Assembly (NCBI GenBank): GCA_009693435.1
Contig: SHXF01000096.1
Location: 1-15,897, forward strand
Direction of reading: 5' to 3'
Length of the DNA stretch: 15,897 nt
From: Betaproteobacteria bacterium
Lineage (GTDB): Bacteria > Pseudomonadota > Gammaproteobacteria > Burkholderiales > SG8-39
Shown here piece after piece: positions 1-6,780 of this stretch (positions are counted from its first letter, which is position 1; each line of letters starts with the position of its first letter). The notes below the pieces were generated by a model, which worked only from the letters and a program-made list of their open reading frames with translations, had not been told where the DNA came from and searched no databases. A program made the position numbers and the translations under genes.

Positions 1-69
1 CTGCACCAGAGTCCCCTCGAACAATTCTCCGCTTTCGCTTGTCATCTCGATTCCATCTCGCGTTGTCAT
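1..69 (-). CDS. Possible 5' end of a gene running off the left edge
   Basis: On the minus strand an ATG at position 69 opens a frame that stays open for 23 codons to the edge of the window. AGAGAG lies just upstream of the ATG at a suitable distance and could be a ribosome binding site. The visible peptide begins MTTRDGIEMTSES and is polar and acidic, with no recognisable motif. A second in-frame ATG at position 45 is an alternative start. About 290 bases separate it from the divergent hypothetical gene to the right, which is room for promoters; the AT-rich stretch near 115-140 would be the natural place. With so little sequence the product cannot be named, and the frame could be chance. Confidence 0.4.
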   Translation of the reverse strand, partial: MTTRDGIEMTSESGELFEGTLVQ

Positions 70-166
70 AGCTCTCTTAACGTACCAGCGCTCTAACCGT
101 GGACCAGGTAGTACGGATATTTTTATAATTTTTCACAGGCTCTGAGTCGGCCGCGCTTCGACAGGT

Positions 167-228
167 GTCCTTCGACAAGCTCAGGACGAACGAGGGATTG
201 GGCGTCCTTCGACAGGCTCAGGACGAAC
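167..228. repeat. Two copies of a 25-bp dispersed repeat, 37-bp period
   Basis: GTCCTTCGACAAGCTCAGGA at 167 recurs with one mismatch at 204, and both copies continue as CGAAC. GTCCT and AGGAC in each copy can pair, giving a small hairpin. This motif is familiar as a dispersed intergenic repeat in many proteobacterial genomes. It lies upstream of the small hypothetical gene and is not coding. Confidence 0.8.
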
Positions 229-359
229 GGAAGAGGATTGATACTTGCAACGCGAATTCGGTGTATTCGCGAATCCACTGTGAACTGCGCCGGAAGGGAG
301 TACATTAAAAAAACCCTACCGCGGAAGGGGCCTATTCCGTTCTTTGAAAGATCAAATTC

Positions 360-707
360 ATGGCTATACCCGCGGAAACAAAACCAATGATATTGGGTGC
401 CTTCGTAGGGGCGTTTGCGCTGGCGGTTATCGGTTTCAAGTTCGGCGGATGGCTTACCACCGGTCAGGCAGAGATACTGGGAACGCAACAGGCGAGGACC
501 GCTGTCGCGACAGCGCTCGCGCCGATCTGCGCGGACAAGTTCAAGCGCGACGCGAAGTACGTGTCGAATCTCGCGGAGCTCAAAAAAGCCGATACCTGGT
601 CGCGCGGCGCGTACATCGAGAAGGGTGGCTGGGCGACGATGCAGGGCGCCAAGGCGCCCGAATCTCAGGTGGATACGGCCTGCGCGGCATTGATCATCGG
701 CACGTAG
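360..707 (+). CDS. Conserved hypothetical protein with one N-terminal membrane segment
   Basis: This 115-residue protein has one hydrophobic helix near residues 10-30 (ILGAFVGAFALAVIGF), then a glycine-rich turn and a soluble domain. It looks anchored in the inner membrane with most of its mass outside the cytoplasm. The soluble part has two cysteines (in APICADKF and DTACAAL) and a WSRGAYIEKGGWATM segment. I recall similar segments in short uncharacterised proteobacterial proteins, but I know no function. The ATG at 360 is preceded only by a weak GAAAG. Other frames over the same stretch lack this membrane-protein pattern. It stands alone, convergent with the molybdenum hydroxylase genes. 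Confidence 0.72.
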   Translation: MAIPAETKPMILGAFVGAFALAVIGFKFGGWLTTGQAEILGTQQARTAVATALAPICADKFKRDAKYVSNLAELKKADTWSRGAYIEKGGWATMQGAKAPESQVDTACAALIIGT

Positions 708-742
708 TCCTCGCCGGCACGCCCGGACAGGCGCGTGGTTGA

Positions 743-773
743 GAGTGACGGGATCGATGAGCGCCCGTCACTC
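743..773. terminator. Hairpin between convergent genes
   Basis: GAGTGACGGG at 743-752 pairs perfectly with CCCGTCACTC at 764-773 across an 11-base loop. It lies 36 bases after the stop of the small membrane protein and before the 3' end of the convergent large-subunit pseudogene. There is no T-run on either side, so intrinsic termination is not certain, but the position suits a shared transcription barrier. Confidence 0.5.
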
Positions 774-831
774 ATCCCGCGTCCGCTAGCGTGCATTCCG
801 TAGCGGCGACGCAACGGACCACGCACGCGGG

Positions 832-2488
832 CTACGCCCGCGCTTGCGCCCGCAGCGCCGCCAGCACCCGCGGCGGCGCAAACGGCACCTCCAGCAGTCT
901 CACACCCGTCGCGTCGAACACGGCATTGGCCAGCGCCGCAGGCACCGGCGTGGCTGAGGCTTCGCCCGCGCCCAGCGGCGGCTGGTCGGTTCGCTGGATC
1001 AGCTCGATATGCAGCGCCGGCACGCCGAGAAAGCGCAGGATGGGGTAGCTCGCCCAACTGGTACTGGTCACGCGTTCGGCGTTGAAAGTGGTGCGCTCGT
1101 AGAGCGTGCGCGACAGCGTCTGCAGCAGGTTGCCTTCCACCTGGTTATGCACTGCGTCCGGGTTGATCATCAGCCCGCAGTCGTGCGCGCAGGCCATTTG
1201 CAGCGCGCGGATCGCGCCGTCCGCGCGGTCCACCTCGACCTCTTTCGCCACCGCGGCATAGCTCTCGTTGTGCTTGTAGTGGATGTAGGCGATGCCGCGG
1301 CCGCGCACTTTGCCGGCCTTCTGCGCGACCTCCGGGGAGAGGCGCGGCGATGGGCGCGGCGTCCAGCCGATCAGCGCCGCGCAGCGCTTGAGCACTTCCA
1401 CGCCGCGCGCATCGATCACATCGCGCAGCCGGAATTCCAGCGGATCCATCTTCGCGGCGGCGGCCGGCTGGTCGATCATGCTTTCCACGGCGAAGCAGTT
1501 GGCCACCTTGCCCTGCGCGCGGATTTCGATCAGTTGCGGCGGGCCCTTCGGGTCCCAGCCCAGTTCGTCCGCGCGCATCCATTGCACGCGCACCGGCCGG
1601 CCGCTCGCTTTGGCCAGCAGCGCCGCGTCGGCGGCAGCGTCATCGTGGCCGTTCATGCCGTAGCAGCCGGCGCCATCGAGATAGATCACGCGCACCTTGT
1701 CCTGCGGCAAGCCGAGCGCGCGCGCCGGGGATGTGCCGGATGGACGCGTCACTCACTTCGAGCAGCTTCGCGCCCACCGCGGCCGGCCGCAGCACGCGCC
1801 CGTGCAGCATGCCGGGCAGCGTGAAGTCGTGCACGAACACCTGGCGGCCGGTCACCTTGGCGGGTATGTCGGGCCGCGGCATCGAGCGGCCGACGATCGA
1901 GTAGCGCTGCGGGTCCTTCAGCCGCACCTTGGGGTTCAGCTTCACGTTGAATGCGCGTTTGCCCGCGAGTTCCGCAATCGACACCTTGGGTCCGCCGCCC
2001 GCGGCGCCGATCTGTCCTGCTTCAAGCGTCAGCTCCGCGACGGGCCGCTGCAACTTCTCGGCAGCGAGCGCGAGCAGCGCATTGCGCGCCGTGGCGGCGG
2101 CCTGGCGCAACTGCACGCCGCCGCGCATCACGCCCGAGCTGCCGGCGGTGGGGCCCTGATCGGGTGTCAGCGCGGTGTCGCCTTCTATCAGTTCGATTCG
2201 ATAAACGTCGTCGGCCGTCATGTAAAGTTCTTCGGCGACCATCTGCCGCATCGCGATGCGGTGCCCGGTGCCGAGGTCGACCTTGCCCGAATACACCACC
2301 ACGCTGCCGTCCTTGCGCACCGCGAGAAAGGCATCCAGCTCGGTGAGATCGAGGGTGTGCGTGCTGACGCCGCTGACTGCCTGCGCGCGGGCGACCGACA
2401 GGCCGGTGAAGGAAAAGCCGACCACCAGCGCGGCGCCCTGCAGGAAGTCGCGGCGAGCGCGCGAGAGGGGAGCAATGCGCGCGTTCAT
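832..2488 (-). pseudogene. IorB-like molybdopterin-binding large subunit, internal deletion and frameshift
   Basis: This is the large, molybdenum-cofactor-binding subunit of an isoquinoline 1-oxidoreductase/aldehyde-oxidase-type hydroxylase, now broken. The N-terminal part (ATG at 2488) starts with a twin-arginine-like leader (SRARRDFLQG followed by a hydrophobic stretch), so the intact enzyme would have been exported. It runs in frame to SIRHIPG near 1725. The C-terminal part resumes in another frame at ALGLPQDKVRV near 1720 and continues to a stop at 832. It keeps the GAGEAS segment with the expected active-site glutamate. The two parts total about 550 codons, whereas family members are about 720-770, so roughly 170-200 residues are missing. 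The break falls in an alternating GC run at 1716-1725. The ATG overlaps the stop of the small subunit by four bases. An assembly error is the main alternative to a true pseudogene. Confidence 0.85.
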
Positions 2489-3021
2489 GCCAGATGCTCC
2501 GCGGTTTGATTCGCTGCGACACCCTCGTCCGCGGCAGAGTTACCCGCGGCATCTGCCATCGGCGCGCCCGCGGCGCGCTGCACCGCGCGCAGCACACGAT
2601 CGTGAGAGCCGCAACGGCACAGGTTGCCTTCCAGCGCAGCCTGGGCCTGCGCCCGCGAAGGACGCGGCGTGACCCGCAGCAGCGCGACCGCCGACATCAC
2701 CATGCCGGTGGTGCAGTAGCCGCACTGCGCGGCCTGCTCGGCGATGAAGGCCGCCTGCACCGGGTGCGGCTGCTCGGGCGAGCCCAGCCCTTCAATGGTG
2801 GTGATGCGCTTGCCCGCCGCGGCCGACACGCTCACCTGGCAGGCGCGCGCCGGCCGATTGTCTATCAGCACCGTGCAGGCGCCGCACTGGCCTTCCCCGC
2901 AGCCGAACTTGGCGCCGCGCAGGTCCATGGCATTGCGCAGCACGTACAGCAGCGGTTGCTTCGGGTCCCACGACTCGACACGCTGCCGCTGGCCGTTGAC
3001 GAGCAGATTGAAGGTAGCCAC
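2485..3021 (-). CDS. IorA-like 2Fe-2S small subunit of a molybdenum hydroxylase
   Basis: This 178-residue electron-transfer subunit would pass electrons from a molybdenum-cofactor large subunit. The N-terminal plant-ferredoxin-type cluster is carried by Cys41, Cys46, Cys49 (in GCGEGQCGAC) and Cys61. The C-terminal helical domain holds the second cluster with Cys100, Cys103 (QCGYC) and Cys135, Cys137 (LCRCG). All eight ligands are present and the length is normal apart from a slightly long, alanine-rich tail. I chose the GTG at 3021 because AGGAGG lies seven bases upstream and the family begins at this point (ATFNLLVNGQ). A longer frame exists upstream but has low-complexity sequence. The stop overlaps the large-subunit start as ATGA, indicating translational coupling. 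Because the large subunit is broken, this protein may lack its partner. Confidence 0.93.
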   Translation of the reverse strand: MATFNLLVNGQRQRVESWDPKQPLLYVLRNAMDLRGAKFGCGEGQCGACTVLIDNRPARACQVSVSAAAGKRITTIEGLGSPEQPHPVQAAFIAEQAAQCGYCTTGMVMSAVALLRVTPRPSRAQAQAALEGNLCRCGSHDRVLRAVQRAAGAPMADAAGNSAADEGVAANQTAEHLA

Positions 3022-3028
3022 TGGTTTG

Positions 3029-3034
3029 CCTCCT
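3029..3034 (-). promoter_or_regulatory. Ribosome binding site fixing a GTG start
   Basis: On the minus strand this reads AGGAGG, a full anti-Shine-Dalgarno match, seven bases before the GTG at 3021 of the 2Fe-2S subunit. It decides the start over the longer upstream frame. Confidence 0.85.
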
Positions 3035-3290
3035 GGGGGGCGCGTTGCGGGGCACCGGGGATTGTGCCGCCGCTGCGGCAAATGGTCTGCCGGCCGGCGG
3101 CTTGCATGCGCGTCCGGCACCGGTCAACTATAGGGGTCGGAGCGCCGACGGGCAAGCCGCGCCTGCCGTGTTGTCGGTGGTCCCCTTGCGGTCGCCGCGC
3201 CGCGCGCCGCTACTTCAGGGGGAGAATGGTATTCTTCACTCCCTGCGCCCTGGTCGGGCGCGTCCCCGCAATCCAGGAAATTCCAGAACC

Positions 3291-3731
3291 ATGTCCGCTT
3301 CCAACCCTTTTCCATGGACCGATCAGTACCTGCTCGGTTATCCGCCCATGGACGCCACCCATCGCGAATTCGTCGACATCGTCAACGCCATGCTGGCCGC
3401 GCCCGATGCCGAATTCGCCGCGCTGCTGGAACAATTCGCGCGGCACTCCGAAAAACATTTCGAGGAGGAGCGCGATTGGATGGCAAGCACCGAATTTCCC
3501 GCGAAGGATTGCCATGTCGACGAACATAACGCGGTGATGAAATCGGTGCGAGAAGTGCTTGAAGTGGTCGCAGGCGGCGACGTAGCCGAAGGCCGGCGGC
3601 TGGCGACCGAACTTGCCCGCTGGTTTCCCGGCCACGCCGATTACATGGACGCGTCCCTCGCCCAGTGGATGGCCAAGCGCCGCATGGGCGGCGTGCCGGT
3701 GGTGCTCAGGCGCAAGGCGACCGGCGCGTAG
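3291..3731 (+). CDS. Bacteriohemerythrin
   Basis: This 146-residue non-heme di-iron protein reversibly binds O2 and probably acts as a cytoplasmic oxygen carrier or sensor; there is no signal peptide or membrane segment. All seven expected iron ligands are visible: His24 (THREF), His56 and Glu60 (HFEEE), His75 and His79 (HVDEH), then His115 and Asp120 (HADYMD). The spacings match the family, and aromatic residues near the N-terminus (FPWTDQYLLGY) are also typical. I chose the ATG at 3291 because the family starts here and an AGGAAA lies about 11 bases upstream; the frame extends further 5' only as non-homologous sequence. It is divergent from the molybdenum hydroxylase genes, with 269 bases between the starts. 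Its physiological partner cannot be deduced. Confidence 0.93.
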   Translation: MSASNPFPWTDQYLLGYPPMDATHREFVDIVNAMLAAPDAEFAALLEQFARHSEKHFEEERDWMASTEFPAKDCHVDEHNAVMKSVREVLEVVAGGDVAEGRRLATELARWFPGHADYMDASLAQWMAKRRMGGVPVVLRRKATGA

Positions 3732-3767
3732 TCATGCCGATACCTATCTGACGGACTCTAACGCTTG

Positions 3768-3842
3768 CGTAGGGCGCGGATTCATCGCGCCGTGATCGCG
3801 GGAAAACCGCGGGTATTTGGCGCGTTGAAACTGCGCCCTACG
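3768..3842. repeat. 75-bp palindromic element with three internal stems
   Basis: The ends are perfect 10-bp inverted repeats, CGTAGGGCGC at 3768-3777 and GCGCCCTACG at 3833-3842. Inside are three further stems: GGCGCG/CGCGCC (3773-3778 with 3786-3791), CGCGG/CCGCG (3797-3801 with 3807-3811) and GGCGC/GCGCC (3819-3823 with 3833-3837). The first and third compete with the terminal stem. The element fills most of the 122-base gap between the convergent hemerythrin and secreted-protein genes. Elements with CGTAGGGCG-type ends are common dispersed intergenic repeats. It may also serve as a terminator. Confidence 0.65.
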
Positions 3843-3853
3843 GCCTGCCGCTG

Positions 3854-4354
3854 TTAGCGCCCGTCCCAGTAAACGAAGCGCATGTTGCGAAACGCGGTGG
3901 GCCGGCCGATTTTCACCACGGACACCGTTCCTTCGAACACCGGCGTTTTCAGCCCGATCACATCCGGCTGGTTCCAGTACGAACCGCGCTTGTCGAGAAA
4001 TTCGCCCTGTATGGCGATCGCGCCTATCGGCGTGCGCGCAAAGGCGAGGAATACGCTTTCGCCGGCGACCCGTGGGTTCTGGAACGGATAGCGGAACTGC
4101 TTCTCGTCGGCGATCCGCGTCACCACCAGTTGCGACTTCGGCCGGATCACCCGCGGATGGCGGTAATCCGGGCCTTCGTTGGTCTGGTAGGACACTGTCT
4201 CCAGTTCGAACCATTCGATCCGGTAGTCGCCGAACACGATGTCGTCCTGCGGCACGTAGTGCCCGTTGCGGTCAGCGGGTTCCTGCGCCGGGGCGGCGCC
4301 TGCGATGGAGAGCAGGACAAACAGCGCGCCGACCGAAAGCCATTTCCCCCGCAT
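3854..4354 (-). CDS. Secreted protein of unknown function
   Basis: This 166-residue protein begins with a clear Sec signal peptide (MRGKWLSVGALFVLLSIAGA, then APAQ), with probable cleavage after the AQ near residue 25. The mature part is rich in aromatic residues and beta-strand-like segments such as FGDYRIEWFELETV, and I see no cysteine pair or enzyme motif. It is likely periplasmic. I chose the ATG at 4354 because the signal peptide starts exactly there; an upstream ATG at 4405 would place a charged tail before the signal and overlap the previous gene. No strong ribosome binding site is visible, so translation may be coupled to the EVE-domain gene 37 bases upstream. It is the last gene of the run headed by the hydroxycinnamoyl-CoA lyase. 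I do not recognise the family. Confidence 0.7.
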   Translation of the reverse strand: MRGKWLSVGALFVLLSIAGAAPAQEPADRNGHYVPQDDIVFGDYRIEWFELETVSYQTNEGPDYRHPRVIRPKSQLVVTRIADEKQFRYPFQNPRVAGESVFLAFARTPIGAIAIQGEFLDKRGSYWNQPDVIGLKTPVFEGTVSVVKIGRPTAFRNMRFVYWDGR

Positions 4355-4391
4355 CGTCCCGTCCCGCCACCGGGTCCGCCCGGCGGAAAAA

Positions 4392-4841
4392 TCAGGACGC
4401 GTCATCGTCGTACGCCGCGCAACCCATTGCGTGCGCGATAAGCCGAAAGTCTGCGGCAGGTATCTTGAGCTGACCAAAGCGGAATGCGCCGCCCCAGTGG
4501 GTCTTGTTCTGAATGAAGCTAAGGTCACCAATCAGCGGTTTTATCGGCGCATCGCGGCACTTGCGGAACTGGATGTCCATGCGAAACGGGTGGAAGTCCG
4601 CGGACATCTCGACCTGATAGATCTCGCCGGTTTTGACATGGCCGATCGCGGTGAACGCCTGGCAGGGTTTACCGTCCGGATAGGACAGGCGCGGTGAATA
4701 CATGACGAGACAATCGCCCGCGCGCAGTTTCTGCAAAGGCGCCTTCTTCCCGTGTCCCAGTTGAATGAAGCCGCCCTTCACCCCCAGCATCACGTGGGCG
4801 CGCGATACCACGCCCAGACAGTGATTGCGTGTGCTCATCAT
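4392..4841 (-). CDS. EVE-domain (PUA-like) protein
   Basis: This 149-residue single-domain protein matches the EVE family. Characteristic features are the opening strand CLGVVSRAHVMLGVKGGFIQ, the HGKKAPLQKLRAGD turn, the CLVMYSPR strand and a central TAIGHVKTGEIYQV hairpin. EVE domains have a PUA-like fold and are thought to bind modified bases in DNA or RNA; this is family knowledge, and the ligand here is unknown. No fused nuclease or other effector domain is present. It starts at one of two consecutive ATG codons (4841 or 4838), with no strong ribosome binding site. It begins 24 bases after the hydrolase stop, so it is probably co-transcribed with the hydroxycinnamate genes, which is an odd partnership. 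Confidence 0.85.
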   Translation of the reverse strand: MMSTRNHCLGVVSRAHVMLGVKGGFIQLGHGKKAPLQKLRAGDCLVMYSPRLSYPDGKPCQAFTAIGHVKTGEIYQVEMSADFHPFRMDIQFRKCRDAPIKPLIGDLSFIQNKTHWGGAFRFGQLKIPAADFRLIAHAMGCAAYDDDAS

Positions 4842-4865
4842 GGGCCCCGGCCGTTTCGCGCCGTG

Positions 4866-5561
4866 CTATCGGCGCAGTTCCTCGAGCACCGTCAACGCGC
4901 GCTCGAACGAGAATGCATACGCCTGCGGATTGAAGGCCTTGGTGTTGCTCTTCATCATGTAGCCGTGAAGCACGCCGGGGAAGACGTGCAGGTACAGGTT
5001 CGGCATCTGCGCCGCCTTGGCGCGGTAGGCGTCCAGCACCTCTGCGGGCGCCGCATGATCCTGGTCACCGGACAAGACACAGACCGGCTTTTGCATGCCG
5101 AGTTCATCGATGAATACGCCCATGTCGGTCCCGTGGCAGGCGATCCCGGCATCGTAACCGAGGCGCTTGGTGGCGATGAGCGCATACGGGCCGCCGAAAC
5201 AGAAGCCGATGACGGCTGCGCGGCCGTTGAACGCGGGCTGCGCGCGCAGCATCGCCAGCGTGTTGCCGAGATCGGATTCGCCGGCCTTGATGACGTCCAT
5301 GCGGGGTTCGGCGCGCTTGGGCGCGCGCTCGTCGCCGCGGGCGAGGGGGCCGGGCACGCTGCGCCAGAACAGGTCGGGCGCCGCGGCGAGGCAACCGCGC
5401 GCAGCGAATGCATCAGCGATGGCTCGCAGGTCCTCGTCCACGCCGTATATGGAGGAGACGAGCACGATAGCAGGCACCTTGGCATCGCTGCCCGGGGTCG
5501 ACAGGTAGCAGTCGAATTCTCCGCCCGCATCCGAGCGAACCTTGATGTTTGTTGCCGGCAT
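4866..5561 (-). CDS. Dienelactone hydrolase family protein
   Basis: This 231-residue cytoplasmic alpha/beta hydrolase belongs to the dienelactone hydrolase family, known for opening the lactone ring in the modified ortho-cleavage pathway. The nucleophile is Cys121 in GFCFGG, the acid is in GDQDHAAP (Asp166 or Asp168) and the base is His199 in VLHGYM. Length is normal for the family. The glutamate that classical members carry in a QEIFG-type motif is replaced: here the motif reads SSIYGVDED, with Ser at residue 37. That suggests a different substrate or mechanism from classical ClcD. An AAGGA lies nine bases before the ATG at 5561. The gene starts 49 bases after the hydroxycinnamoyl-CoA lyase stop, so a shared mRNA is likely. 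The true substrate is unknown. Confidence 0.9.
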   Translation of the reverse strand: MPATNIKVRSDAGGEFDCYLSTPGSDAKVPAIVLVSSIYGVDEDLRAIADAFAARGCLAAAPDLFWRSVPGPLARGDERAPKRAEPRMDVIKAGESDLGNTLAMLRAQPAFNGRAAVIGFCFGGPYALIATKRLGYDAGIACHGTDMGVFIDELGMQKPVCVLSGDQDHAAPAEVLDAYRAKAAQMPNLYLHVFPGVLHGYMMKSNTKAFNPQAYAFSFERALTVLEELRR

Positions 5562-5610
5562 GTGGTTTTCCTTTTGGGTGTTGCTTTTGTCGGGTGTTCT
5601 GCCTTGTCTG

Positions 5611-6483
5611 CTACCGTTTGCGCTTGTACGCCTGCAAGCCCGGCTTGTAGCTCTTGTCGTCGAGGAACTGTTTCATGCCCTGCTCGCGGCCGCGCTCCGG
5701 ATCGAGGAACTGCGCCTGGTCGGACTTGGCGATCAGGTAATCGGCGGCTTCCTCCCATGTCATGTCGCTGGAAAATTTGAATGCGACTTTGGCCTGGCGC
5801 AGCACCGTGGGATTTTTCTCCAGCAGTTTCTTCGCCAGCTCGACGGTGCGTTTGCGCAATTTCGCCTTGGGCACGGCTTCGTTGACGAGACCCATCTCCG
5901 CTGCTTTTTTGCCGGTGAAGGTTTCGCCCGTCATCACATGGTAGAGCGCGTCGCGCCGGTTCATCATCTGCGAAACGGCTTTGCACACCACGCCGGCGGG
6001 GATGATGCCCCAGTTGATTTCCGACAAGCCGAATATCGCTTTCTCGTCGGCGATGGCGAGATCGCATGCCACCAGCGGCGTGAACGCGCCGCCGAAGCAC
6101 CAGCCGTTCACCATGGCAATGGTGGGCTTGGGGTAGTGCAGCAGCCTGCGCCACTGCCACGCCCAGTTGGCGCGATAGACCCTGCCGCGCACCGCGGGCG
6201 AGGCATTGTCGGTGGCGCGGAAGTAATCGCGCAGGTCCATGCCCGCTGACCAGGCGTCGCCCGCGCCGGTGAACACGAGCACGCCGGCGCGCTCGTCGGC
6301 TTCCAGCGCATCGAATACCTCCACCATCTCCAGCGCGAGGTCGGCGCTGATGGCGTTGCGCTTCTCGGGGCGATTGAAGATGACCCAGGCGATGCCCTCC
6401 TCGAATTCCACCAGGACGTTCTTGCCCCACGGGTCTCTGGATCGCTTGCCGGCTGGCTTTGCTTTCGGTCTGGTCGTTGCCAC
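5611..6483 (-). CDS. ech: p-Hydroxycinnamoyl-CoA hydratase/lyase (feruloyl-CoA hydratase/lyase)
   Basis: This crotonase-fold enzyme converts feruloyl-, caffeoyl- or p-coumaroyl-CoA to vanillin, protocatechualdehyde or 4-hydroxybenzaldehyde plus acetyl-CoA. The 290 residues match the characterised Pseudomonas enzyme, as I remember it, throughout. They include AGMDLRDYF (residues 80-88), the oxyanion-hole segment NGWCFGGAF (126-134), the catalytic acid Glu155 in GLSEINWG, MTGETFTGKKAAEMGLVNE, and the C-terminal GREQGMKQFLDDKS. The start is a GTG at 6483 with AGGAGA seven bases upstream; the open frame continues 5' only through a tandem repeat. Tyr87 matches the Pseudomonas Tyr75 that contacts the phenol ring, but the position matching Tyr239 is Ile251 here. 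It heads a run with the hydrolase, EVE and secreted-protein genes and is divergent from a CoA ligase. Confidence 0.93.
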   Translation of the reverse strand: MATTRPKAKPAGKRSRDPWGKNVLVEFEEGIAWVIFNRPEKRNAISADLALEMVEVFDALEADERAGVLVFTGAGDAWSAGMDLRDYFRATDNASPAVRGRVYRANWAWQWRRLLHYPKPTIAMVNGWCFGGAFTPLVACDLAIADEKAIFGLSEINWGIIPAGVVCKAVSQMMNRRDALYHVMTGETFTGKKAAEMGLVNEAVPKAKLRKRTVELAKKLLEKNPTVLRQAKVAFKFSSDMTWEEAADYLIAKSDQAQFLDPERGREQGMKQFLDDKSYKPGLQAYKRKR

Positions 6484-6490
6484 TGGCCTG

Positions 6491-6496
6491 TCTCCT
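6491..6496 (-). promoter_or_regulatory. Ribosome binding site fixing the lyase GTG start
   Basis: On the minus strand this reads AGGAGA, seven bases before the GTG at 6483. It uses the same spacing as the GTG-started 2Fe-2S subunit gene and rules out the longer frame that runs back through the 12-bp tandem repeat. Confidence 0.8.
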
Positions 6497-6551
6497 GGAT
6501 GGTTCGGCATGCCTATCCGCGGGGTGGCCCGCGATCTGTTGTTTGTTGCCT

Positions 6552-6611
6552 CGTATCGCAGCTCGTATTGCAGCTCGTATCGCAGCTCGTATTGCATCTC
6601 GTATTGCAGCC
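6552..6611. repeat. Five tandem copies of a 12-bp repeat
   Basis: The units, CGTATCGCAGCT and its variant CGTATTGCAGCT, alternate and repeat five times without gaps; the last two carry one base change each. The array sits between the divergent lyase and ligase starts. On the minus strand it encodes an open AIRA-type repeat peptide in one frame and YELRYELQ in another. These are probably accidental, because the lyase ribosome binding site lies downstream of the array. Confidence 0.9.
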
Positions 6612-6691
6612 ATGGGTTGCTGCTTGTCTTGCTAGACCATCAAATTATAGCGTGCGTCTCCAGCGAACCGGAGCAGCCGCAGGCCCGTTGC

Positions 6692-6697
6692 TATACT
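6692..6697 (+). promoter_or_regulatory. Possible -10 element of the CoA synthetase promoter
   Basis: TATACT in the context TTGCTATACTTCGCG lies 83 bases before the ligase ATG in the divergent spacer. No convincing -35 hexamer stands 16-18 bases upstream, so this is a weak call. No clear regulator-binding palindrome was identified in the spacer. Confidence 0.35.
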
Positions 6698-6780
6698 TCG
6701 CGCGTCAAATTCGTCATGCATCCGTGCACGCACGTCATCCTGGGCGGCGCGCGAATTCCATGTGAGGGTATTCCCGACCG

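Noticed and set aside
6484..6597. N-terminal extension of the lyase through YELRYELQ repeats
   Set aside because: The frame is open only because of the 12-bp tandem repeat; AGGAGA seven bases before GTG 6483 and the family start both favour the shorter protein.
4955..6613. Very long minus-strand open frame of 552 codons across the lyase and hydrolase genes
   Set aside because: It is a shadow of two recognisable enzymes in another frame, is arginine- and proline-rich, and starts inside the 12-bp tandem repeat.
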